Positions 34,132-41,294 of a DNA stretch of 56,852 bases are shown piece by piece. Below the pieces are notes generated by a model, which did not search any database, was not told the origin of the DNA, and saw nothing but the letters and a program-made list of their open reading frames with translations. How positions within the stretch are numbered: position 1 is the stretch's first letter; every line of letters starts with the position of its first letter. Both the position numbers and the translations under genes were made by a program. Origin of the DNA: Firmicutes bacterium UBA5286 (lineage in GTDB: Bacteria; Bacillota; Proteinivoracia; UBA4975); contig DHSM01000005.1 of the NCBI GenBank assembly GCA_002408465.1, forward strand, positions 1-56,852, written 5' to 3'.

Positions 34132-34886
34132 ATCCAGTAGCCTTTAAGATTGGAACTGTGTCTGTATATTGGTATGGAATCATTATTGCTCTGGCTATCG
34201 CGGTTGGCTACTTTGTGGCCCGTCGACTGGGAAAACACTTTGGCCTTGAGGGTTGGGTGTTTGACAAATTTATGCTTTGGGTGATTCCGGCTGCTTTCAT
34301 TGGCGCCCGGCTGTGGTATGTGATTTTTAATCTCAACTATTATTCTCTTTACCCAGGCAAAATATTTGCAGTCTGGGAAGGGGGACTGGCTATTCACGGG
34401 GGGATTTTCGCGGGAGTGGCAGTGGCCCTTATCTGGACCCGGGTCAAGAAAATTAAATTTCTTCGCTTCGCCGATGTCATGTCTGTGGCCTTAATTCTGG
34501 GTCAGGCCATTGGCCGCTGGGCTAATTATGTCAACCAGGAGGCCTATGGCAAACCCACCGACTTGCCTTGGGCCATGTATATTGCAGGTGAGTACCGGCA
34601 CCCGACTTTTTTATATGAGTCAATATGGAATCTCTTCCTCTTTTTTGGGCTATACCACTATTTAAGCCAACGTCCCCGATCAGGGAAGGTTTTTGGCCTC
34701 TATCTGGCAGGATACTCCCTGGGCCGCTTCTTTATTGAGGCTATGAGGACTGACAGTCTTATGCTGGGTTCCTTCCGGGTGGCGCAAATAGTCAGCATAG
34801 TGATGTTTGTCGCCGGAATTATAGTTTACTTGTGGGGGACAACTAAGACCACAAGGAGTGGCGCTATTGAAGATTCTAAAGATTAA
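34128..34886 (+). CDS. lgt: Prolipoprotein diacylglyceryl transferase, probable ATA start
   Basis: Lgt attaches diacylglycerol to the lipobox cysteine of prolipoproteins. The protein has seven membrane helices and the Lgt signatures: YFVARRLG, GARLWYVIFN, WEGGLAIHGGIFAGV with the essential HGG, and GQAIGRWANYVNQEAYG with the conserved Arg/Asn/Glu. Lgt proteins normally begin MNPIAF-x-IGP-x-x-x-x-WYG. That sequence is present here as NPVAFKIGTVSVYWYG, but the codon before it is ATA (34128-34130), inside the TCATAA end of osmC and six bases after GAGGGGGG. The only later start is GTG 34158, which would remove ten conserved residues. The ATA start is inferred. Confidence 0.85.
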   Translation: MNPVAFKIGTVSVYWYGIIIALAIAVGYFVARRLGKHFGLEGWVFDKFMLWVIPAAFIGARLWYVIFNLNYYSLYPGKIFAVWEGGLAIHGGIFAGVAVALIWTRVKKIKFLRFADVMSVALILGQAIGRWANYVNQEAYGKPTDLPWAMYIAGEYRHPTFLYESIWNLFLFFGLYHYLSQRPRSGKVFGLYLAGYSLGRFFIEAMRTDSLMLGSFRVAQIVSIVMFVAGIIVYLWGTTKTTRSGAIEDSKD

Positions 34887-35067
34887 TATCGAAGGAATGT
34901 CATGTTCCCATTGCAAAACGGCTCTGGAAACGGCAATCGGCCAATTGGATGGCGTGCGGGCTGTGGAAATCGATCTTGAAAACAATCAGGCCAGAATTGA
35001 AGCCGAAGATGACATGACGGAAATTATTCGCAAAACCATCAGCGAGGCTGGGTATTCAGCAAGATAA
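34867..35067 (+). CDS. Heavy-metal-associated (CopZ-like) copper chaperone
   Basis: The product is a single HMA domain of 66 residues with the metal-binding loop GMSCSHC and the usual beta-alpha-beta-beta-alpha-beta layout (LETAIGQLDGVRAVEIDLEN, then ISEAGYSAR). It would bind Cu(I) or a similar soft metal and hand it to a partner. TTG 34867 is preceded by AAGGAG at 34853-34858, eight bases away, better than GTG 34858 which touches it. It overlaps lgt by 20 bases. No copper ATPase is present. The thiol-disulfide proteins downstream suggest a role in metal or redox supply for extracytoplasmic enzymes. Confidence 0.85.
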   Translation: MKILKINIEGMSCSHCKTALETAIGQLDGVRAVEIDLENNQARIEAEDDMTEIIRKTISEAGYSAR

Positions 35068-35137
35068 TTTTATAGTTGACCTGGGCGCAGGAAAAGCTTA
35101 CAATATACCCATATAGGGTATAAAAGGGGGATTATGT

Positions 35138-35794
35138 ATGTCTTTTCCTGTTGCCTTTGCGGCAGGACTTGCCGCTTTTTTTTCTCCTTGCATTTTGCCG
35201 CTGCTGCCTGTGTGGTTATCCTTTATGGGTGGCGATCAGGCTAAGTCCAAGGTCAATTTAGTCAAAAACCTGCTGTTTTTTGCCGCGGGATTTACCTTAA
35301 TCTTTACTGCCATGGGGGCAGGGGCAACCATAGCCGGGCAGCTGCTGCGGGAATACCGGCTGGTTTTGACTCGGATCGCCGGCGGGATAATTATTATTTT
35401 TGGGTTGCAGATGCTTGGCTTGTTTCAGCTGCCTTTTTTATTCAGAGAAAGAAGGCTGAAGCTCTCGCTGCGGCATTCCCCTGGGGGCTACTTTCTCTTT
35501 GGACTCGTCCTTGCTTTGGGCTGGACACCGTGTACAGGCATGATTTTAGGGCCGATAATTATGTTGGCCGGCAGTCTTGATACCGTTTATCAAGGCATGT
35601 TGCTGCTGTTTATCTATTCCCTGGGGTTTGCCCTGCCCTTTTTTGTCATTGGTTTGGTTTTGGGATCTGTTCCCCGAATAAAATCGGGCAGGGTTTCTCG
35701 CTATGTGCAAATCGCAGCCGGCAGCGTCATGGCGCTGATGGGTGTCTTGCTCATTCTTAACCGCTGGACCTGGCTGCAAAGTCTGGTTCTATAG
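35138..35794 (+). CDS. ccdA: Cytochrome c biogenesis protein CcdA
   Basis: The protein has six membrane helices and both redox cysteines of CcdA, one in FFSPCILPLLPVW (about residue 18) and the other in LGWTPCTGMILGPII (about residue 130). CcdA moves electrons from cytoplasmic thioredoxin across the membrane to thiol-disulfide proteins outside. In spore formers it also supports cortex formation through StoA/SpoIVH-like proteins. AAGGGGG stands just upstream of the start. The next gene, a CxxC lipoprotein, is its evident partner. Confidence 0.92.
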   Translation: MSFPVAFAAGLAAFFSPCILPLLPVWLSFMGGDQAKSKVNLVKNLLFFAAGFTLIFTAMGAGATIAGQLLREYRLVLTRIAGGIIIIFGLQMLGLFQLPFLFRERRLKLSLRHSPGGYFLFGLVLALGWTPCTGMILGPIIMLAGSLDTVYQGMLLLFIYSLGFALPFFVIGLVLGSVPRIKSGRVSRYVQIAAGSVMALMGVLLILNRWTWLQSLVL

Positions 35795-35806
35795 AAAGGA
35801 GAAAAG

Positions 35807-36259
35807 ATGCGCAAATTACTTTTGCTCTTGTTGGTGGTTGTCCTTGCCGCTGGCTGTGCCCAGGGCTCCTTGGCTCCAGGCTTTGCCTACGAAGATTTAA
35901 GCGGAGAAGTGTGGTCCCTGGAAGAACTACAGGGGGAAGTTGTGGTTCTATATTTTTGGACCGGCAGCTGCGGGGTCTGTGTCAGCAAACTTCCTGACTT
36001 GGCGGTTTTACAGGAACAGTTGCCGGAAGATGTTCATTTGCTTATGTTAAATGCCAACGACTCCAAAGGGAGGATACAGAATCTCATTGGGGATGCCAGA
36101 CTGACAGTGCTCATGAATGCAATGGATAGTTTTAACGACTATGCAATCGCCTACGTGCCCACAACTGTGTTTATAGATAAAGAAGGCAAAGTTGACCAGG
36201 TTCACGTGGGCTTGCTGGCCAATGAAAATACGCTGGCAATAATAGAAAATCTCAGGTAA
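35807..36259 (+). CDS. TlpA/ResA-like thioredoxin-fold lipoprotein
   Basis: A lipoprotein signal peptide with lipobox LAAGC (residues 14-18) precedes a thioredoxin-like domain with the redox motif CGVC in FWTGSCGVCVSKLPDLAVL and the cis-proline strand YVPTTVFIDKEG. It should be an extracytoplasmic, membrane-tethered disulfide reductase of the TlpA/ResA/StoA type. It follows ccdA by 12 bases, and CcdA presumably keeps it reduced. Its client is not clear: cytochrome c, a cortex-building protein or a copper-site protein are all possible. Confidence 0.88.
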   Translation: MRKLLLLLLVVVLAAGCAQGSLAPGFAYEDLSGEVWSLEELQGEVVVLYFWTGSCGVCVSKLPDLAVLQEQLPEDVHLLMLNANDSKGRIQNLIGDARLTVLMNAMDSFNDYAIAYVPTTVFIDKEGKVDQVHVGLLANENTLAIIENLR

Positions 36260-36261
36260 CA

Positions 36262-36290
36262 AGCGGGCTCCCCGGGGCCTGTTTTTTTTG
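36262..36290 (+). terminator. Terminator of the lgt-ccdA-tlpA-like operon
   Basis: A GC-rich hairpin (GGGCTCCCCGGGGCC) is followed by eight T residues, directly after the stop of the thioredoxin-like gene. Confidence 0.75.
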
Positions 36291-36341
36291 TTCTATTTGC
36301 CTTTGGGGGGCAATAAATATTCACTGGGGAGGGAATAGAAT

Positions 36342-37205
36342 TTGGCGGAAAAAAACTTAAAATTTCTGGTGGTGTTTTTCAGCAAAAATAGGCGGCTGTT
36401 TGCAGCCTTGGCGGCGTTAACTGTCATTGTTGCTGCTGTGTGTGTCATCGTTGCCTTTACTGACTGGATTGTTACTGTTAAAAAAGAGCAGGCCCTGCCC
36501 TGGACGGTGGTGCTTCATGAAACCGATTGGCAAGGGGTCCCCGCCGATACCAGCTTGCCCAGGTATTTTGTGGCAGGCGGGACAGCCTTTGACCGGCAGG
36601 TTCTGGTGGATGGGTGGGGCATGCCGGAAGAGATTCTGACGCCGGTGGATTATATGGAAAACTTAGGGATACATGTGCTCTTGGGTGAGGTGACGCAAGT
36701 CCTCTATAGCGGCAATAAACTTCAAATATATATTGATGAAAAGGATTCGGGCTACCAGCTGGTAACAATCCCGAAAGGCAATCTGACTGAAGGGGATTTG
36801 CAAATTATCTTCCTCAATAATCAGGGGACAAAAATTGGCTATGAAGAAGATTATGTTTACTCTGTGCCGCTGGAATTTACCCTGGTGGATTCAGGGGCCC
36901 TTGACACAAAGGGCGGGGTATTTATGGAGGTCCTGGACACCGAGACCTTGCCGGTGCTGACAGATTACAACCTCAATTTCTTAAACCAGTACTCCGATTC
37001 ACTGCTCTTGTATATTCAGGGGGCGAAGGTGTCTACAGTTCAACGCAATGACACTACAATCCGCATCTATGCTGAGGATGACCCTGGGTTCCAGGTAGTG
37101 GCGGTGGACACAGGCTTATTGCTGCCAGGGAAAAATACAGTGAGATTAATCGACAGTGCCAGTCTTCAGGTGATTACCCAATTGATCTTTATGGTTTCCA
37201 AGTAA
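36342..37205 (+). CDS. Membrane-anchored protein with duplicated outer domain, unknown
   Basis: I do not recognise this 287-residue protein. One N-terminal membrane helix (about residues 18-45) follows a basic cytoplasmic tail, and the rest is outside. The outer part seems to hold two copies of one beta-rich unit. The first runs from LLGEVTQVLYSGNKLQIYID to GDLQIIFLNNQG, the second from IQGAKVSTVQRNDTTIRIY to KNTVRLIDSAS. Both contain a hydrophobic turn with DSGYQLV or DPGFQVV. TTG 36342 follows GGGGAGGG. It lies between two terminators in front of mraZ, so it is a single transcription unit. A role in the envelope is likely only from its location. Confidence 0.65.
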   Translation: MAEKNLKFLVVFFSKNRRLFAALAALTVIVAAVCVIVAFTDWIVTVKKEQALPWTVVLHETDWQGVPADTSLPRYFVAGGTAFDRQVLVDGWGMPEEILTPVDYMENLGIHVLLGEVTQVLYSGNKLQIYIDEKDSGYQLVTIPKGNLTEGDLQIIFLNNQGTKIGYEEDYVYSVPLEFTLVDSGALDTKGGVFMEVLDTETLPVLTDYNLNFLNQYSDSLLLYIQGAKVSTVQRNDTTIRIYAEDDPGFQVVAVDTGLLLPGKNTVRLIDSASLQVITQLIFMVSK

Positions 37206-37221
37206 AATGGCCTGGCAAAAT

Positions 37222-37243
37222 AACGGCTGGGCCGTTTTTTTTT
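37222..37243 (+). terminator. Terminator upstream of the dcw cluster
   Basis: AACGGC-TGG-GCCGTT is followed by a run of T residues. It separates the preceding single gene from the mraZ promoter. Confidence 0.85.
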
Positions 37244-37303
37244 AAAAGTTTTTTAAAATAAAAGAAGGATTTTGGAGGGGAGGGGGAGAATAATAACAGT
37301 CCA

Positions 37304-37328
37304 GTGGTGTAAAGTGGTATAATGTGGA
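37304..37328 (+). promoter_or_regulatory. mraZ promoter with three MraZ-type repeats
   Basis: GTGGT, GTGGT and GTGGA begin at 37304, 37314 and 37324, exactly ten bases apart, the pattern of direct repeats with five-base spacers bound by MraZ. A -10 hexamer TATAAT (37318-37323) lies between the second and third, while no good -35 is visible. MraZ would therefore cover its own promoter. The leader would be very short, since ATG is at 37342. Confidence 0.6.
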
Positions 37329-37341
37329 GGAGGTGGGCAGG

Positions 37342-37767
37342 ATGTTTCTCGGTGAATATCAGCACAGCATTGATGAAAAGGGCAGAATTATTATGCCTGC
37401 CCGCTTTCGGGAGCAATTAGGGACCAATTTTATCATCACCAGAGGGCTGGATGGTTGTCTTTTTGTCTACCCGGCCGAAGAATGGGAAAAGCTATCCCAA
37501 GAGGTGCAATCCTTGCCCTTGGCGAAAAAAGACGCCCGCGCTTTCAGCCGCATGCTCTTCTCCGGCGCCACTGAAGCTGAATGTGACAAGCAGGGACGGG
37601 TTTCCATCCCTGTCAACCTAAGGGAATATGCAGGGATTCAACGGGATGTAGTAAGCATTGGGGTCTCCAGCAGAATCGAGATTTGGGCTGCAGAATCCTG
37701 GTCGCAAGTTAACGCTGACGCTGCCGACAAATTTGAAGAACTGGCAGAAAAGCTGGAGGGAATATAA
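37342..37767 (+). CDS. mraZ: Cell-division regulator MraZ
   Basis: The 142-residue protein consists of two SpoVT/AbrB-like DNA-binding halves: FLGEYQHSIDEKGRIIMPAR with FREQLG in the first, and GATEAECDKQGRVSIPVNL with REYAGI in the second. MraZ is a ring-shaped DNA-binding protein that represses the dcw cluster. I chose ATG 37342 because the conserved start MFLGEY begins there and AGGAGGT (37327-37333) is eight bases upstream; the longer frame from GTG 37324 overlaps the operator repeats. It leads the dcw operon, three bases from rsmH. Confidence 0.95.
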   Translation: MFLGEYQHSIDEKGRIIMPARFREQLGTNFIITRGLDGCLFVYPAEEWEKLSQEVQSLPLAKKDARAFSRMLFSGATEAECDKQGRVSIPVNLREYAGIQRDVVSIGVSSRIEIWAAESWSQVNADAADKFEELAEKLEGI

Positions 37768-37770
37768 GCC

Positions 37771-38715
37771 TTGGATTTTCAACATAAACCTGTTCTGGTG
37801 GCAGAAGTGCTGAAGTTGTTGGAACCAGCCAGGCGTTCAACCATAGTGGACTGTACCCTGGGGGGAGCCGGCCATTCCAAAAGTATCCTGGATTTATTGC
37901 CTGCAGACAGCTGGCTTGTGGGAATCGATCAGGATGATGATGCCCTAGTGGCAGCAGGCAAGATTCTGGCAGGGCATGAGAATGTAAAACTGATAAAGGG
38001 CAATTTCGGCCAACTGGATGTCTTGCTCAGCGGCTGGAATAGGCCCATTGATGGATTTCTCTTCGATTTAGGAGTGTCTTCCTGGCAGCTGGACAATCCC
38101 GAAAGGGGCTTTGCCTACCAGCATGACGCCCCCCTGGATATGAGGATGAATCAGGAGGGGGCGCTCAGCGCCTACGCAATCGTAAATTCTTGGCCGGCCA
38201 GAGAAATGACTAAGATTTTTCGCACTTATGGGGAAGAGAAATGGTCTTCCCGAGTGGCGGCCTTTATTGTCAAGGCCAGAGAAAATAAGCCCATAGAAAC
38301 CACCGGTGAGCTAGTGGATATTATCAAGGCGGCAATTCCAGCTGCAGCCAGAAGAGAAGGGGGACACCCCGGCCGTAGGATTTTCCAGGCCCTGCGCATC
38401 GCTGTCAATGCCGAACTGGACAATTTGCGCCTTGGTCTGGAGGCCGCCCTGGAAATTTGCGCTCCTGGCGGTGTTGTGGCGGCAATCTCTTATCATTCTT
38501 TGGAGGATCGGATTGTCAAACTGCTTTTTAAAGATAAGGCTGCCGGCTGTATTTGTCCCCCTGAGGCACCGGTTTGCCAGTGCAATCATACACCTGAAAT
38601 CAGGATTTTAACGAAAAAACCCATTGGACCCGGGATTGCCGAGCTGGAAAATAATCCCCGGTCCCGCAGCGCCAAACTCAGGGCTGCCGCCAAGCTCGGT
38701 TCTAATGAAAGATAG
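37771..38715 (+). CDS. rsmH: 16S rRNA (cytosine(1402)-N(4))-methyltransferase RsmH
   Basis: The 314-residue protein has the RsmH (MraW) signatures: HKPVLVAEVLKLL, the SAM-binding VDCTLGGAGHSKSILD and VGIDQDDDAL, and FLFDLGVSSWQLDNPERGFAY, followed by PLDMRMNQ. The late HPGRRIFQALRIAVN and SYHSLEDRIVK segments are also present. It methylates C1402 of 16S rRNA at the decoding site. TTG 37771 begins the conserved frame, with GGAGGG ten bases upstream. It is the second gene of the dcw operon. Confidence 0.95.
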   Translation: MDFQHKPVLVAEVLKLLEPARRSTIVDCTLGGAGHSKSILDLLPADSWLVGIDQDDDALVAAGKILAGHENVKLIKGNFGQLDVLLSGWNRPIDGFLFDLGVSSWQLDNPERGFAYQHDAPLDMRMNQEGALSAYAIVNSWPAREMTKIFRTYGEEKWSSRVAAFIVKARENKPIETTGELVDIIKAAIPAAARREGGHPGRRIFQALRIAVNAELDNLRLGLEAALEICAPGGVVAAISYHSLEDRIVKLLFKDKAAGCICPPEAPVCQCNHTPEIRILTKKPIGPGIAELENNPRSRSAKLRAAAKLGSNER

Positions 38716-38717
38716 GG

Positions 38718-39131
38718 GTGAATAGCATGGTAGTAGCTAACAATGCCTATGCACATCTTCCAAAAGTATATCCGTATCCCGACTCGCGCACCCAGCTGCA
38801 CACCAAAGGCAAAGCGAAAACACGCCATTTGGATACCAGGCAGTTGCGGCGGATCGCCGCCGGTGTACTAGTGGTATTTTTAGCGCTTGTTGTTGTATAT
38901 CGTTATGGACAGATCAGCGCGATTAATATGCAAATTAATGAGCAAACCAGAACCCGGGATTCCCTGCTGGATGAACAGAGGCACTTAACTATCACCATAT
39001 CTGAACTTACAGCTCTGGGACGCTTGGAGCAGGTTGCGATAGAAGAGTTGGGAATGAGATATCCTGGTCCCGATCAAATCAGGTATGTTGGCGGCAACAA
39101 TCCGGAAAGCGGGGATGGGGATGGAGACTAG
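38718..39131 (+). CDS. ftsL: FtsL-like division protein
   Basis: The 137-residue protein has a basic cytoplasmic region of about 50 residues, one membrane helix (AGVLVVFLALVVVYRY, about 51-68) and an outer coiled coil (INMQINEQTRTRDSLLDEQR) that ends in a short LGMRYPGPDQIRYV strand. This is the FtsL/DivIC layout, and the position between rsmH and the transpeptidase gene fits FtsL. It would scaffold FtsQ/DivIB and recruit septal synthases. GTG 38718 follows the rsmH stop by two bases. Its end overlaps the next gene. Confidence 0.88.
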   Translation: MNSMVVANNAYAHLPKVYPYPDSRTQLHTKGKAKTRHLDTRQLRRIAAGVLVVFLALVVVYRYGQISAINMQINEQTRTRDSLLDEQRHLTITISELTALGRLEQVAIEELGMRYPGPDQIRYVGGNNPESGDGDGD

Positions 39132-41217
39132 AGTTTCATATACCCTTGTACGTAAAAGGCTGCTTAGATCTCTTGCAGTCTTTGCTTTTTTTATGATTTA
39201 TCTCATTGGCCGCCTGGCCTGGGTGCAGTTTATCCAGGGGGATGAATTGCGGAACAAAGCTCTGGCCCAATGGAATCGAGGTTTAACTGTCCAGCCTCAG
39301 CGAGGTTCGATATACAGCAGGAACGGCGCCTTGCTGGCTGGCAGCGCAACTGCAGAATCTATTATTGCGATCCCCTCTGAAATTGATGATGTAGAAGAAA
39401 CTGTCCAGGCACTGGCTCCGATTCTTGGCATGAAAATTGATGTTTTGCGGGAAAAATTACAGAAGACCCAATTCGAAGTTTTTCTCAAGCGCAAGGTCGA
39501 TGACGACATTGCCATGGCTGTAAAGGCATTGAAATTGCCAGGAATTCGCACAACTATTGAAAGCAAGCGCTTTTACCCCGGGGGCAACTTGGCCAGCCAT
39601 GTGTTGGGATTTGCCGGCGTCGACGAAGGGCTGGAGGGAATTGAGTTTTACTATGAAGATGAATTAAAGGGCCAGAAAGGCTACGTGGTCTATGAGGCAG
39701 ATGCCAAAGGGCGTGAGCTGCCTGATGCAGTGCAGGCTTATCTGCCCCCAGTCAACGGCTATCATCTTGTTCTCACTATAGACGAAGTAATCCAGCATAT
39801 TGTGGAAAAGGAACTGGATCAGGCGATGATAGATTTTGCCCCGGAATATGCAGGGGTAATTGCCGTTGATCCCAAGACAGGAGAAATTTTGGCTTTGGCA
39901 GCCAGGCCGGACTTTTTTCCGGAAAAATATGCTGATTATGGCAACAGCACTTGGCGCAATCCCTTGATCAGCAATTCTTTTGAGCCGGGTTCAACTTTTA
40001 AGCTGGTGACAATTTCCGCCGCTCTGGAAGAAGATGTGGTCAGCCTGCATGACAGTTATTACTGCAGGGGATATTTCACCGCCGGTGGACGCAATATTAA
40101 GTGCTGGAGCGCAGGCCACGGTTCCCAGACAATTAAAGAGGTGCTGTGGAATTCTTGCAACCCGGGCTTTATGTCCATGGGCACCAGGCTGGGCAAAGAA
40201 AAGTTGTTCGATTATATTCGCGCCTTTGGCTATGGCAGCAAAACCGGTGTGGATTTGCCCGGGGAAAACACAGGAATTTTATTTAATGTAGATACTATGA
40301 GCAATGCAGACCTGGCGGTGACTTCTTTCGGCCAAGGCAATGCCGTGACCCCAATTCAGCAAGCCATGGCTGCAGCAGCCATCGCCAACGGGGGAAGACT
40401 GATGCACCCCATGATTGTCAAAGAAATTCGGGATGAGAACGGGGATTTGGTGAAAAAACTGGAGCCGAAAGTTGTGCGCCAGGTAATAACGCCAGAAACT
40501 GCGGCAGAATTAACGGAAGCATTAGCTGATGGGGTGGAGAGAGGCTCGGGAGTCTATTCCATGGTGGAGGGATACCGGGTGGCAGGCAAGACCGGGACCG
40601 CGGAAAAGATCGCCCCCGGCGGCGGTTACCTGAACAATATCTACATCCTGTCCTATGTGGGCTTCGGGCCGGTGGAAGATCCTCGAATTGCCATTTATGT
40701 GTTCGTCGATGGCGCCACCAAGGGGCCCAACTGGGGCGGCCAGGTGGCGGGTCCCATCTTTAAAAGGATTATGGGCCAGGTAATGCGGTACTGGAATATC
40801 GCTCCCAAGGATAAATCCCTGCAGCCAATCTTGCCGGAAGAAATCCGAGTGCCAAATTTTGTTAACCTGACCAGGGACCAGGCAATGGACAAAGCTGATT
40901 CTGAAGGGTTCAGCCTTAGGATTGAGGGCGAGGGTGAACTGATAGTTGGCCAGATTCCCGTGGCGGGAGCCAATGTTCCCTTTGGCACGACGATTATTGT
41001 CTATACGGGTCCGGGCAGCCAGGGGCAGGGTGAGATTTCTATGCCCCGCTTGGAGGGCTTGTCCCTGCGGGAGACCAGCGAGCTTCTTGGGCTGTTTGGC
41101 CTGCGCCTAGAGGCGGCAGGCAGCGGAATTGCCCTCAGTCAGAATCCGCCTGCAGGCGCCAGGGTCAAAGCCGGGGACGTCATTCAGGTGGACTTTGGTG
41201 AACCTGGCAATGAGTAA
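39121..41217 (+). CDS. spoVD: SpoVD-type penicillin-binding protein 2 with two PASTA domains
   Basis: One N-terminal membrane helix precedes a dimerisation domain (RGSIYSRNGALLAGSATAES) and a transpeptidase domain with all three motifs: STFK (Ser291), SCN in LWNSCNPGF, and KTGTAEK. Two PASTA domains close the protein (VPNFVNLTRDQAMDKADSEG and MPRLEGLSLRETSELLGLFG types). This is the SpoVD/PBP2B class of septal or spore-cortex transpeptidase. Only one such gene is present, whereas B. subtilis has both pbpB and spoVD, so it may serve both roles. I chose ATG 39121, with GGGG six bases upstream; ATG 39115 is possible. It overlaps ftsL by 11 bases. Confidence 0.92.
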   Translation: METRVSYTLVRKRLLRSLAVFAFFMIYLIGRLAWVQFIQGDELRNKALAQWNRGLTVQPQRGSIYSRNGALLAGSATAESIIAIPSEIDDVEETVQALAPILGMKIDVLREKLQKTQFEVFLKRKVDDDIAMAVKALKLPGIRTTIESKRFYPGGNLASHVLGFAGVDEGLEGIEFYYEDELKGQKGYVVYEADAKGRELPDAVQAYLPPVNGYHLVLTIDEVIQHIVEKELDQAMIDFAPEYAGVIAVDPKTGEILALAARPDFFPEKYADYGNSTWRNPLISNSFEPGSTFKLVTISAALEEDVVSLHDSYYCRGYFTAGGRNIKCWSAGHGSQTIKEVLWNSCNPGFMSMGTRLGKEKLFDYIRAFGYGSKTGVDLPGENTGILFNVDTMSNADLAVTSFGQGNAVTPIQQAMAAAAIANGGRLMHPMIVKEIRDENGDLVKKLEPKVVRQVITPETAAELTEALADGVERGSGVYSMVEGYRVAGKTGTAEKIAPGGGYLNNIYILSYVGFGPVEDPRIAIYVFVDGATKGPNWGGQVAGPIFKRIMGQVMRYWNIAPKDKSLQPILPEEIRVPNFVNLTRDQAMDKADSEGFSLRIEGEGELIVGQIPVAGANVPFGTTIIVYTGPGSQGQGEISMPRLEGLSLRETSELLGLFGLRLEAAGSGIALSQNPPAGARVKAGDVIQVDFGEPGNE

Positions 41218-41294
41218 CGGGTTGTATTATAATTGTTGCAGTTGCAGAAAAGAAATACTCTTGGGGGAACAATAGTCGGCTAAGGGTGAGAAAA

